Below are positions 40,792-50,029 of a DNA stretch of 64,000 nt, piece after piece. The translations under genes and the position numbers were made by a program. The stretch's first letter is position 1. The number at the start of each line of letters is the position of its first letter. The notes under the pieces are model-generated. The model was not told where the DNA came from. It worked only from the letters and a program-made list of their open reading frames with translations, and made no database searches. The DNA comes from Pseudomonadota bacterium (GTDB lineage Bacteria > Pseudomonadota > Gammaproteobacteria > Pseudomonadales > Oleiphilaceae), in assembly GCA_002747395.1 (NCBI GenBank), contig PDPE01000025.1:186001-250000 (forward strand), given 5' to 3'.

Positions 40792-43119
40792 TCAGCTTCG
40801 AGGCAGCGACAGGTTTCTCATGCCCAGGAGCAGACCGATACGGTTGCCGTGCCTGGCGAGCAGTTGCAGTGTTTCGCTGTTCTTTGAGATGAAACCCTTT
40901 ACTGAAAATGGCTGACCATCAATATTGCCAAAGTCAATTTGCAATAACCCTTCCTCAACAATAACCATACCTGTTGGTGGTGAAGCGGTTGGCCGATTCT
41001 TTCTCAAGCCGGTCGCCTCCATCGTTATTGTATTCTGAGACGCAGACGCACTTTGCAAGTGGAGTGTCGCGACACTGTTTTCATCAATACTGATCGAGCT
41101 GCCATTATAGGTGGTGAGTTCACTCGACTCAGCATGAATGCCCAGAGTGTGCCCCTGAATCTGGTATTCTACATTTGCCAGTGAGCCAATCGAGTGCTCT
41201 GTTTCCGTCGCCAGGATCAATCCTTGTGACTTTGCAGTGGAACTGACAAACGCCATTTTTTGCCCCTGGGGGTTGGCAGCTCCGGTTGCGTACTCCGTAC
41301 CGGAATCAAGCAGCTGTACCCTGCCAAGATGTTTGTCCACCAGCGCTTTCAAACCGGAGTCATATACGGTAGACGCGGCCGACTCAAGCTGGAGATCAAA
41401 TACGCCGGGGGGCGATATTGCCAATGGTTGAGCAATTTGCTGACGGTTTCGCGAGATTTCCAGTTTCTGATAAAAGCCGGTATCAGACAGATCAACCGGG
41501 CCGGAAAAGATACTCCCCCGGTTGATCTGCCAGCGTGACAGCTCCACGGAAAAGCTCAGGGGAGTATCGCTGTCAGCATCGAGTTTTTGTTCCAGTGCGA
41601 CAACCCCAAAGGTCTTTCCGTTGGTGGCAGTGATGATATCGACGGGTTCGGAGCCGGCTTCAAGATGGAGTATGTAGTTGAATTCGGAGGTGTTTTCGAC
41701 AATCCGGTTTCTCTGGTAGTCTTTGTTGCCAAGCTCGGTCAGGTCATAGATTCGCCCGGTACTTGCGGGCGCTGACATCAAATAGCTGCGTTCAATGTCG
41801 CCATACAGACTGGTAAACAGGGGGTTGGTCAGCCAGCCGCGAACAGAGTCGCTGCCTTTTCCTGTGATCGTTTGATACGGAGTTTCCGTCAAATTGAGAA
41901 ACCCTTTGGTATTGATATAGGAGTTGGAGGGGGCAGATGCAAAAGAGTTGATTTCATCTGTTGTATTCTCGTTGGTAATGAATGAACCGGAGTCAGGCTG
42001 GCCGAGTGAAAGTCTGATATAGGGTAAGTCGCCAAACACTGACCGGGTGGTGATCGTTGTTTTAATGCCGGTTTCATCAAGATTGGGGTAGATATATTCG
42101 GTGCTGCCATCAGCCAAACGGTTTGTCGCCGGAGTGGATGTACGATTAAACAGAACGCTGCCGCCGTCGGGTTGTTCGGGTTCTCTTTGGCCCAGCCCCA
42201 GTGAAAAGAATACCGAGTTGAAAGGGGTCGTTTTTGTTTCAAGGAGATCGGTAAATTCCAGTGGCGCACTGATGGCTTGAATAAAGCCTTTGTCCAGCAC
42301 ACTGGCAATCCCCGCCTCGACAAAGGTCTGAAAGCTGCTGATATTGGCAAGGAAGGTTCTGGCTTCCAATGCGGACAGTTGTTCGGGAATCAGGATATCG
42401 AAGTTCTGGGCGTTCTGTGTAACGCCCGACCAGAGTAACAGGCGTGCTTCATGCTGGTTTTCACACCCGAATTCCCTGCCGCAAGGAGTCAGCCCGGAAA
42501 GTGTCATGCCCTGGTTTTGAACCGCTCTGAATAGCTGTTCAATCAGGTAAGTGGAAACAATATTGACTTTGATGGTTTTCCGGTTACTGATCAGAGGCGC
42601 CCATAGCAGTGTGCCATTTTCCAGTTGGGCCCTGATTACTACATCGATCCTGGCAGGAATGGAAACTGCGTCATCGAAAAGAATGCTGTAGGTGCCGTCA
42701 TTGTTTTCACGTGTCGAGTAATTCAGCCTGACAGATGAGCTGGAGGTGATGCCAAAGGAGCTGGTGACCTGATGAACAGAGAGGTTTCGCACCCTGACCC
42801 TTTCCAGCCCGTTGAACGCATATGTACTGGCCGGAGTCAGCGCCTTGAACAGGGAGCGATGCCAACTTGCAAGCAGACCTTCCGTTGCCTGCACGGATAC
42901 GACCACTTCGTTGGTGCCGGGGTTGGGTTGCCCGGTTGAGTTGTCTGGCGTTTCAAACGGTTCATCAGACGGCGGGGGGAAGGAGTTTTCCGTACTCCTG
43001 GCACCGGAACTCGGGGCGTTGCCATCAGCACAGCCCATTAGCAACAGAGTGACCAGAAAGAACAGTGAAAGAAGTCGGGTTGTCATCGCAGGCGACCTGT
43101 ATTTGTCTTGATTCTCCAC
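40792..43119 (-). CDS. Large predicted lipoprotein, no recognised family
   Basis: 775 aa; signal plus lipobox LLLMGCADG; Ser/Thr/Pro-rich linker; beta-rich composition. Confidence 0.75.
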   Translation of the reverse strand: MENQDKYRSPAMTTRLLSLFFLVTLLLMGCADGNAPSSGARSTENSFPPPSDEPFETPDNSTGQPNPGTNEVVVSVQATEGLLASWHRSLFKALTPASTYAFNGLERVRVRNLSVHQVTSSFGITSSSSVRLNYSTRENNDGTYSILFDDAVSIPARIDVVIRAQLENGTLLWAPLISNRKTIKVNIVSTYLIEQLFRAVQNQGMTLSGLTPCGREFGCENQHEARLLLWSGVTQNAQNFDILIPEQLSALEARTFLANISSFQTFVEAGIASVLDKGFIQAISAPLEFTDLLETKTTPFNSVFFSLGLGQREPEQPDGGSVLFNRTSTPATNRLADGSTEYIYPNLDETGIKTTITTRSVFGDLPYIRLSLGQPDSGSFITNENTTDEINSFASAPSNSYINTKGFLNLTETPYQTITGKGSDSVRGWLTNPLFTSLYGDIERSYLMSAPASTGRIYDLTELGNKDYQRNRIVENTSEFNYILHLEAGSEPVDIITATNGKTFGVVALEQKLDADSDTPLSFSVELSRWQINRGSIFSGPVDLSDTGFYQKLEISRNRQQIAQPLAISPPGVFDLQLESAASTVYDSGLKALVDKHLGRVQLLDSGTEYATGAANPQGQKMAFVSSTAKSQGLILATETEHSIGSLANVEYQIQGHTLGIHAESSELTTYNGSSISIDENSVATLHLQSASASQNTITMEATGLRKNRPTASPPTGMVIVEEGLLQIDFGNIDGQPFSVKGFISKNSETLQLLARHGNRIGLLLGMRNLSLPRS

Positions 43120-43227
43120 AGAATAGGCGAGTTTGGTAGAAAGTTTAACCCGCTTTTAGTGGAATTGTGAATCGGTAGTGGGGTTATGAGTCATTATGGC
43201 TTTGGTGAATCACCCAAAAGCGGCTTC

Positions 43228-43269
43228 CCGCTGTCTGTTCAGAGCCTTCGGCTGTCTGTTCAGAAATGG
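43228..43269. repeat. 21-bp tandem direct repeat over the yfaZ-like gene stop codon
   Basis: ccgctgtctgttcagagcctt / cggctgtctgttcagaaatgg. Confidence 0.85.
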
Positions 43270-43850
43270 AGGCTCACGCCAAGATAAAAGCTCGAATCGA
43301 GGGTTTGGCTTTTGCTGTTCTCCATGCCCGACTTGATATAGCGATAGCCCAGTTTTACGTCTGCATTCTGAATCATTCGGTAGCGGCTCTCCAATTCCAG
43401 CCAGCCAATGCCCTCTGCATCATCAAAGGAGGTGATAGAGGGAGCATAGTGCAGAGAACCCATCACAGAAAGTCCGGGCACTTCGGGAATATTGATGACA
43501 GCAAAACCACCGAGTCCAAGGCCGTGGCCATCAATATTTTTTTGATGAAAACCCACTCCGCGGATACCAATGCCTGTGGTCGTGGGCAGGTTGCCAATGG
43601 CGGTTTGCCCCTGGGCATGTGCATCCAGGTGGTAAACATGGCGAGCACCCTGGTGATACAGATAACCGGCAGAAAAACTCGCTTTGGACACATCCGGGGA
43701 GGCTGACAATTTGATATAGGCAGAGTCATCGCTCAGGGTAAACACGGTTTCAATGGCCTGAGCGGAGGAAATGCCTGCGCACAATGTAACGGTTGTACAA
43801 AGCAGATACCGGGTAAAAAATGACGAAAGTGAGTGGTGGTGTGTGTGCAT
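43260..43850 (-). CDS. YfaZ family outer membrane protein
   Basis: 196 aa; signal peptide; YIKLSASPDVSKASFSAGYLYHQGARHVYHLDAHAQGQTAIGNLPTTTGIGIRG; terminal Phe. Confidence 0.7.
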   Translation of the reverse strand: MHTHHHSLSSFFTRYLLCTTVTLCAGISSAQAIETVFTLSDDSAYIKLSASPDVSKASFSAGYLYHQGARHVYHLDAHAQGQTAIGNLPTTTGIGIRGVGFHQKNIDGHGLGLGGFAVINIPEVPGLSVMGSLHYAPSITSFDDAEGIGWLELESRYRMIQNADVKLGYRYIKSGMENSKSQTLDSSFYLGVSLHF

Positions 43851-43872
43851 CCTGAAACCTCAAATACTTTTT

Positions 43873-43904
43873 ATTTTCCGATTTTCCGATTTTCCGATTT
43901 TCCG
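43873..43904. repeat. Octanucleotide tract (attttccg)x4 about 22 bp upstream of the yfaZ-like start
   Basis: Direct reading: attttccgattttccgattttccgattttccg. Confidence 0.97.
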
Positions 43905-44010
43905 GACGAGGATGGTATCGCTCTCCTCCTGTTGGCACAAGTTAAACCCGATTTAGAATTGGCAGGCCGTTCATTGTCGTCGTCAGTCTGCAATCAATGG
44001 TCGAAAGCGC

Positions 44011-44343
44011 TCAGTTGTCGAAAGCGTTGCCAAGGTCGCTGATTTCTTTGCTGATACCGTCGCAAACGATATCGCATAAATCGAATACAAATGGTGCACC
44101 AATCGAGAAAAATGCCTGATTGCTTTCCTGACGGCGCTTCACCAGCCCCGCATTGCGCAATGCTGATAAATGCTTGGATATATTGGGTTGGCTGGCATTT
44201 GTCTCGGCGACAAGTTGAGATACGGATTTTTCACCATTTTGCATTGCGTGGAGCAGGGTGAGTCGCATCGGGTCGCCAAGCAGTTTGAATCGCATTGCTA
44301 TCAATTCCAGGGCTTGAGGTGACAGTTTGTTGTCTGTGGTCAT
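44011..44343 (-). CDS. ArsR/SmtB family transcriptional regulator
   Basis: LLGDPMRLTLLHAMQNGEKSVSQLVAETNASQPNISKHLSALRNAGLVKRRQ. Confidence 0.93.
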   Translation of the reverse strand: MTTDNKLSPQALELIAMRFKLLGDPMRLTLLHAMQNGEKSVSQLVAETNASQPNISKHLSALRNAGLVKRRQESNQAFFSIGAPFVFDLCDIVCDGISKEISDLGNAFDN

Positions 44344-44422
44344 GGTGCGAACTCTCGTTTAATGAACTCGATGCGGTTGGGCAGCAAATTATACAGAAAA
44401 GAATAAAATTTTTCTTGATCAT

Positions 44423-44446
44423 ATAACTATTTGGTTATATAGTTAT
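44423..44446. promoter_or_regulatory. Inverted repeat, candidate ArsR operator in the divergent intergenic region
   Basis: ATAACTAT-ttggttat-ATAGTTAT (perfect 8-bp arms) between arsR and the MMPL gene. Confidence 0.6.
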
Positions 44447-44479
44447 CGTATTCAAACACTTTTTCATTGTTTGTTTGGG

Positions 44480-44509
44480 TCATGCAGTTCATGCAGTTCA
44501 TGCAGTTCA
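44480..44509. repeat. 9-bp tandem repeat (TCATGCAGT)x3.3 in the leader of the MMPL gene
   Basis: tcatgcagttcatgcagttcatgcagttca. Confidence 0.95.
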
Positions 44510-44539
44510 ACGAGTTATAACAAGACGCAGGTACTACAA

Positions 44540-47143
44540 ATGGTTGCTTCCAATTATCGTCCGGGTAGCGGAGGTTCAGCTCTGGTGAGCTGGTCCATGT
44601 TACATGCCAAATGGGTTTTTCGCATTTTGTTGATCGCCGTGCTACTTGTCGGTGCGCAAATCTTCAGGATTCAAGTGGATACAGATCCGGAAAACATGCT
44701 GGCACCTGATCATCCCGAGCGGGTGCTGCATGATCAAATCAGGCACTCTTTCGGTTTGTCCGACATGCTGGTTGTCGGAATTGTCAACAAAAAGCATCCC
44801 GATGGTGTGTTTAATGCCGAGTCACTGTCTCTGGTCTCTGATATATCGAAATTTGCCCTGGGAATAGAAGGTGTCGTTCAGAAAGACCTGATGTCGCTGA
44901 GTACTGTTGACGATATAAAACAGATGGGGCCGGGTACCATCCAGTTTCGCTGGATGATGGATCAGGTACCCGAAACCACAGAGAAAGCCGCGGCTATTCG
45001 TGAGGCGGTATCGCGCCTGCCCATGTTGCAAAACACCCTGGTGTCTGGCGATGGTCAGGCAGTGGCAATCTATGTGCCCATTGTGGCCAAGAGTGAAAGC
45101 TATCGGGTAGCGACAGAATTGAGAGACTTCGTGACACAAAAAAATCCGTCTGATGAGTTCTACATCACCGGCCTGCCCGTCGCGGAAGACACCTTTGGTG
45201 TGGAAATGTTCATCCAGATGGCAATATCAGCCCCTGCTGCTGCCTTGATGATATTTTTGCTGATGTGGCTGTTTTTCCGAAATGTTCCCCTGGTTACCTC
45301 TCCCATGATTATGGCTATGGCTGTGGTGATTCTGATCATGGGGTTAATGATCGGTATGGGTTATACCGTACATATTATGAGTTCAATGATCCCGATATTC
45401 CTGATGCCCATTGCCGTAGTGGACTCGGTTCACATCCTGTCCGAATTTGCTGATGATTACCGGGAAGGTGATGACGTCAAGGTTGTGGTCAGGCGCGTTA
45501 TGGCCAATCTGTTCAAGCCCATGCTGTTTACCTCTATCACCTCATCAATCGGTTTTGCTTCATTGGCATTGACGCCCATTCCACCTGTACAGGTTTTTGG
45601 TCTGTTTGTCGCAGTCGGCATTATGTTGGCGTTCTTCCTGACCCTGACCTTTATTCCTGCCTATATTGCCAGTCTCAAGCCCGAAACGTTGCGAAAACTG
45701 GCCTCTCGTACTCACAGGGTTGACGGCAGTCAGGGTCGTTTTGCCCGGATCCTGAATCAGATGGGAACTCGTTCCCTGCAATTCAAAAAGGGAGTGCTGG
45801 TCTTTTTTGTGGCATTGATTGGTCTCAGCTTCTGGGGTATTCAGCAAATAAAAATCAACGATAACCCGGTTCGCTGGTTCGCCGAAGGACATGAAATAAG
45901 ACAGGCCGACAAAGTGATGAACGCCCATTTTGCTGGCACCTATGAAGTCTACCTGTCTCTGGAGTCCGATCATGCCGAACAAATTTGGCGGGAATTTAAA
46001 ACCCGTGCTGAATCAATGGCACGGCCAGTGCCTGGTCTGTCAACGTGGCTGAATGAGCAGTTCGACCTGATTGATGAGAGCGAGGAAGAGCCGTTCAATA
46101 CACTTGTCACCGTACTGGATAATGCGCTATTTGACGGGGAATACCAGAATCGGGAAGCAGTGCTGGAGGAGTTGCTGGAAGCGGCCTCGGTGCAACAGGC
46201 CAAAGCCCGCTATTTCCAGCAACCTGAAGCGCTGGCCTACATTGGTCGATTGCAGGAATACCTGAATGGCACCGGCCTGGTTGGTAAAAGCAACTCCCTG
46301 GCCGACCTGGTGAAAACTGTGTACCGTGAGTTGAAAGGCGAGAAAGGGACGCTTGCAATACCCGAAACCGCACAGGGAGTGGCCGATACCCTGCTCAGTT
46401 TTCAGGGGTCACACCGTCCTCAGGATCTTTGGCACCTGGTCACGCCGGATTACAATTCGACCGTTATCTGGCTGCAGTTAAAATCCGGTGACAATCAGGA
46501 TATGGAAGCCGTGCTGGATTCGGTGAACCGCTTTTTCGAGAACAACCCCCTGCCGGAGGGCGTGACGGCAAACTGGGCGGGATTAACCTATATCAATGTG
46601 GTCTGGCAGGATGCCATGGTCAAAGGGATGGTGGCCAGCCTGCCGGGTTCCTTTGTGATGGTGTTTATCGTGATGGTGATTCTGTTCCGTTCGTTGCTAT
46701 TTGGTGTGCTGGCGATGCTGCCATTGACAATCACCATTATGTTTATTTACGGCCTGATCGGAATCATTGGCAAGGACTATGATATGCCAATCGCTGTGCT
46801 TTCTTCCCTGACCCTTGGCCTGTCAGTGGACTTTGCCATCCATTTCCTTCAGCGAAGCCGAGAAATATACAGTCAAACCGGTAATTGGAAGGAAACCGTG
46901 TCACTTATGTTTGATGAGCCGGCGCGTGCCATTGGCAGGAACGCCACGGTCATTGCGCTCGGGTTTACCCCCTTGCTGCTTGCTCCTCTGGTGCCATACA
47001 ACACCGTTGGTGTGTTTCTGGCCGCAATCATGCTGGTTTCCTGTCTTGTGACGTTGGCACTGTTACCCGCTATTATGGGTATGACAGGAGCCAGGCTGTT
47101 TGCCGGACGGGGTACCGGGGACTCAGAACAAAATCCATCCTGA
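44540..47143 (+). CDS. RND superfamily/MMPL transporter
   Basis: About 867 aa from MVASNYRPGSGG; two MMPL halves (PIAVVDSVHILSEFADDYREG; LGLSVDFAIHFLQRSREIY). Confidence 0.92.
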   Translation: MVASNYRPGSGGSALVSWSMLHAKWVFRILLIAVLLVGAQIFRIQVDTDPENMLAPDHPERVLHDQIRHSFGLSDMLVVGIVNKKHPDGVFNAESLSLVSDISKFALGIEGVVQKDLMSLSTVDDIKQMGPGTIQFRWMMDQVPETTEKAAAIREAVSRLPMLQNTLVSGDGQAVAIYVPIVAKSESYRVATELRDFVTQKNPSDEFYITGLPVAEDTFGVEMFIQMAISAPAAALMIFLLMWLFFRNVPLVTSPMIMAMAVVILIMGLMIGMGYTVHIMSSMIPIFLMPIAVVDSVHILSEFADDYREGDDVKVVVRRVMANLFKPMLFTSITSSIGFASLALTPIPPVQVFGLFVAVGIMLAFFLTLTFIPAYIASLKPETLRKLASRTHRVDGSQGRFARILNQMGTRSLQFKKGVLVFFVALIGLSFWGIQQIKINDNPVRWFAEGHEIRQADKVMNAHFAGTYEVYLSLESDHAEQIWREFKTRAESMARPVPGLSTWLNEQFDLIDESEEEPFNTLVTVLDNALFDGEYQNREAVLEELLEAASVQQAKARYFQQPEALAYIGRLQEYLNGTGLVGKSNSLADLVKTVYRELKGEKGTLAIPETAQGVADTLLSFQGSHRPQDLWHLVTPDYNSTVIWLQLKSGDNQDMEAVLDSVNRFFENNPLPEGVTANWAGLTYINVVWQDAMVKGMVASLPGSFVMVFIVMVILFRSLLFGVLAMLPLTITIMFIYGLIGIIGKDYDMPIAVLSSLTLGLSVDFAIHFLQRSREIYSQTGNWKETVSLMFDEPARAIGRNATVIALGFTPLLLAPLVPYNTVGVFLAAIMLVSCLVTLALLPAIMGMTGARLFAGRGTGDSEQNPS

Positions 47144-47165
47144 TACACATTTTGGAGAGATAACC

Positions 47166-47975
47166 ATGAACGACTTTGGCTTATTTATGAAAAGACTACT
47201 GTTGGCAGCGTTTGGCTGCATGGGCTTTTTCAGCCTGGCACAGGCCGACCTCGGCCCTGAAGAAATTGTCGCAAAGGCCAATATTGCCGCTCTGTACAGT
47301 GGTGCAGATGGCAGGGCGGAAGCGCGGATGAAAATTGTCGATGCCCGGGGGCGCACCCAGTATCGGCAGTTCACCATGCTGAGGAAGGATATCGAGGATG
47401 GAGGCGACCAGTTGTTCTACGTGATTTTCAGCCGCCCTTCCGAGGTTGCCAGAACCGTCTTTCTGGTCAATAAACACCCGGGAACTGATGATGAACGGTG
47501 GTTATACCTGCCCGGCCTGGATCTGGTCAAGCGAATCGCGGCAGGTGACAAGCGAACCAGCTTTGTCGGCTCGCACTTCTTCTACGAAGACATATCCGGG
47601 CGCGATATCCAGGCTGACACCTATCGATTGCTTGAATCTGACCAGGATCATTATGTAATAGAAGCGACACCCAAAGACGCAGAGGCAGTCGAGTTTTCCC
47701 GTTATGTTATCACCATAGACAAATCAAACTTTTTACCGGTCAGGGCCGAGTATTTCGATAAGCAGGGCGTGGCTTATCGCCTGGCTGAAACGGTTAAGGT
47801 GGATGTGATAGACGGTCACCCCACGGGCACCCGATTGGTGATGAAAGATTTGCGGGATGGTGGGCAAACCATGACCGAAATGCGCTTTGTCAACTACGAT
47901 ATCGGTGTGCCGGAAACTGTGTTCACCGAGCGCAGCATGAGAATACCGCCAAAAGACTGGATAAAAAGGAGGTAG
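47166..47975 (+). CDS. LolA-like outer membrane lipoprotein-sorting protein
   Basis: Signal peptide; PSEVARTVFLVNKHPGTDDERWLYLPGLDLVKRIAAGDKRTSFVGSHFFYEDISGR. Confidence 0.88.
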   Translation: MNDFGLFMKRLLLAAFGCMGFFSLAQADLGPEEIVAKANIAALYSGADGRAEARMKIVDARGRTQYRQFTMLRKDIEDGGDQLFYVIFSRPSEVARTVFLVNKHPGTDDERWLYLPGLDLVKRIAAGDKRTSFVGSHFFYEDISGRDIQADTYRLLESDQDHYVIEATPKDAEAVEFSRYVITIDKSNFLPVRAEYFDKQGVAYRLAETVKVDVIDGHPTGTRLVMKDLRDGGQTMTEMRFVNYDIGVPETVFTERSMRIPPKDWIKRR

Positions 47976-47981
47976 CCTCCA

Positions 47982-49355
47982 ATGAAAGCGTCACTGCGGA
48001 ATGTCGTGGCCCTGTCCTTGATTCTGGGTCAGACAACCTTGCCTGCATTGGCCGGGAACAGTGCCACCGGAAATGATGCGGCATGGGATGAATCCGGCTT
48101 TGATTTGACACAGCAAGAGTGGTCTGACGACTGGGGTGATTCAGGCTGGGAGCAGCCGGATGAAGAGCAGGCCGCATCATTGAACTGGAGTGGCTTCGGC
48201 GAAATTCTGGTCGGTACGAGAGTGCAAGACAGCCCGGCGATTGATAGCGACTTTACTGCCGGAGAGGCCATGATCAGACTGAACGCAGATAGCTATTTCG
48301 GAGACTGGTTTTTTTCCGGCCAGGGCGACCTCTTTGCTGACGGGGTGACCGACAGGTATTCCCTGTCTGTTCGGGAGTTATCCCTGTCTGGAAGCCTGTC
48401 TGACCATATGGATGTCAGAGTTGGGCGATTTGTTTCTACATGGGGAACCGGTGACCTGCTTTTTCTCAATGACCTGTTTGCCAAGGACTGGGAGGCCTTT
48501 TTTGCCGGCAGGGAAATGAACTATCTCAAGCGGGCATCCAATTCGATCAAGTTCGGTTTTTTTCTTGAATCGTTCAATATTGATGTTGTCTGGACACCGG
48601 TATTCAGTCCCGACCGGATAATTGATGGTGAGCGTTTCAGTTATTTCAATCCGATGGCGGGTCAGATCGTTGCGGCCGATCCACGCCTTATCAGCGCAAA
48701 GCCGGACAAAACCCTGGCAAATGGCGAGTTTGCCGTCAGAGCTTACGGGCGGGTTGCCGACTATGATCTGGCAGCCTATGCCTGGCGAGGCTTTTTCAAA
48801 CAGCCTCTGGGGTTGGATACATCGAAGTCCTTACCGAACTTCCCCCGCCTGAACGGTATTGGCGGCAGCGTTCAGGGAAATCTGTACAAGGGTATCTTCA
48901 ACCTGGAGGCCTCCTGGTATGACTCGGCAGATGACCGGGATGGAGACGATCCGTCGGTACCGAATAGTCAGCTGCGATTGTTGCTCGGGTATCAACAGGA
49001 ACTGGTCAAAAACCTGACCTTTTCAACCCAGGCCTATGCCGAGTGGACGATGCAGCATGATGAGCTGATAGCCAACAGCCCGAGGCCCGGGTTTGAAACG
49101 GAAGAGCTGCGCCAGGCACTGAGTGTCCGGCTCACCCATCAGGCGATGATGAACAACCTGACAAGCAGTGTCATGCTGTTTGTTTCACCGACTGATAAGG
49201 ATTACTTCCTGCTGCCATCGATGGCGTACCGGGTCAACGACCGCCTGAGTGGTGAAATAGGGGGGCGCCTGTTTGGTGGTCGGCAAACACATACCTTTTA
49301 TGGTCAACATAAAACCAACAGCAATCTGTACGGCAGGGTTCGTATGCGATTTTAA
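47982..49355 (+). CDS. Outer membrane beta-barrel protein (DUF1302-like), 7 bp after the LolA-like gene
   Basis: 457 aa; signal peptide; VRVGRFVSTWGTGDLLFLNDLFAKDW; terminal VRMRF. Confidence 0.75.
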   Translation: MKASLRNVVALSLILGQTTLPALAGNSATGNDAAWDESGFDLTQQEWSDDWGDSGWEQPDEEQAASLNWSGFGEILVGTRVQDSPAIDSDFTAGEAMIRLNADSYFGDWFFSGQGDLFADGVTDRYSLSVRELSLSGSLSDHMDVRVGRFVSTWGTGDLLFLNDLFAKDWEAFFAGREMNYLKRASNSIKFGFFLESFNIDVVWTPVFSPDRIIDGERFSYFNPMAGQIVAADPRLISAKPDKTLANGEFAVRAYGRVADYDLAAYAWRGFFKQPLGLDTSKSLPNFPRLNGIGGSVQGNLYKGIFNLEASWYDSADDRDGDDPSVPNSQLRLLLGYQQELVKNLTFSTQAYAEWTMQHDELIANSPRPGFETEELRQALSVRLTHQAMMNNLTSSVMLFVSPTDKDYFLLPSMAYRVNDRLSGEIGGRLFGGRQTHTFYGQHKTNSNLYGRVRMRF

Positions 49356-49375
49356 TCAGGCAAGGAGAATGAAAA

Positions 49376-49579
49376 ATGACAATTAATGAAGGTCTAAGAA
49401 TGCTAGCCGGTGTTTTCATTATTTTGAGTGTGATACTGGCCCATTATGTCCATGAATACTGGCTGTTTTTTACCCTGTTCATTGGAGCCAACCTGCTTCA
49501 GTCGGCATTTACCAAATGGTGTCCGGCTATGTGGGTGTTGTCCAGGATGGGGTTTAGGAAGGAAGTTGTTGCGGAGTGA
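49376..49579 (+). CDS. DUF2892 (YgaP C-terminal-like) small membrane protein
   Basis: 67 aa: MTINEGLRMLAGVFIILSVILAHYVHEYWLFFTLFIGANLLQSAFTKWCPAMWVLSRMG. Confidence 0.85.
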   Translation: MTINEGLRMLAGVFIILSVILAHYVHEYWLFFTLFIGANLLQSAFTKWCPAMWVLSRMGFRKEVVAE

Positions 49580-49746
49580 AAAACAGCATATATGATAAGG
49601 TCATTACCACCAAATGATTGCGGGCATGCCCAAATCGGTATGGTAAGTTGAGACCTCATTTCAGTGGCGGCCCTGCCGGATCATCCAGCAGGGTGCGCTG
49701 TACTTTTTCAATTCATACGCCAGAAATCATCATGGCTCTTGCCCGG

Positions 49747-49763
49747 TGTCGAATAAATTTACA
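49747..49763. promoter_or_regulatory. Candidate upstream activator site copy 1 for the PEP-CTERM gene
   Basis: TGTCGAATAAATTTACA, imperfect dyad; near-identical copy at 49949-49965. Confidence 0.45.
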
Positions 49764-49939
49764 TGTTTACGGGTCTGCCAGCCATTTTTCACTTTCTTCT
49801 CTCCTGAATTATGCTGTTGTACGCCCCGGTTGGCAGAGTCGGGCCGCAATAACTGGCGCAAAATGCAGCCAGTAACCCGGATGTGCACGATTTTATAAAC
49901 ATATTCCGTATCAGTGTTTGTTCAACGCGGTTGATTTCC

Positions 49940-49965
49940 TGACACATGTGTCAAATAAATTTACA
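49940..49965. promoter_or_regulatory. Candidate upstream activator site copy 2, overlapping a 14-bp perfect palindrome
   Basis: TGACACATGTGTCA (49940-49953) and TGTCAAATAAATTTACA (49949-49965). Confidence 0.5.
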
Positions 49966-50029
49966 TGGTTATCGGTCTATAAACGGTTTGTTGAATAAAA
50001 ATAAAAGAAAAATAACGGGTTATCCGTCC

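Noticed and set aside
44471-44539. N-terminal extension MFGSCSSCSSCSSTSYNKTQVLQ of the MMPL ORF
   Set aside because: Produced by translating a 9-bp noncoding repeat from a TTG codon; ATG at 44540 precedes a normal N-terminus and TM segment
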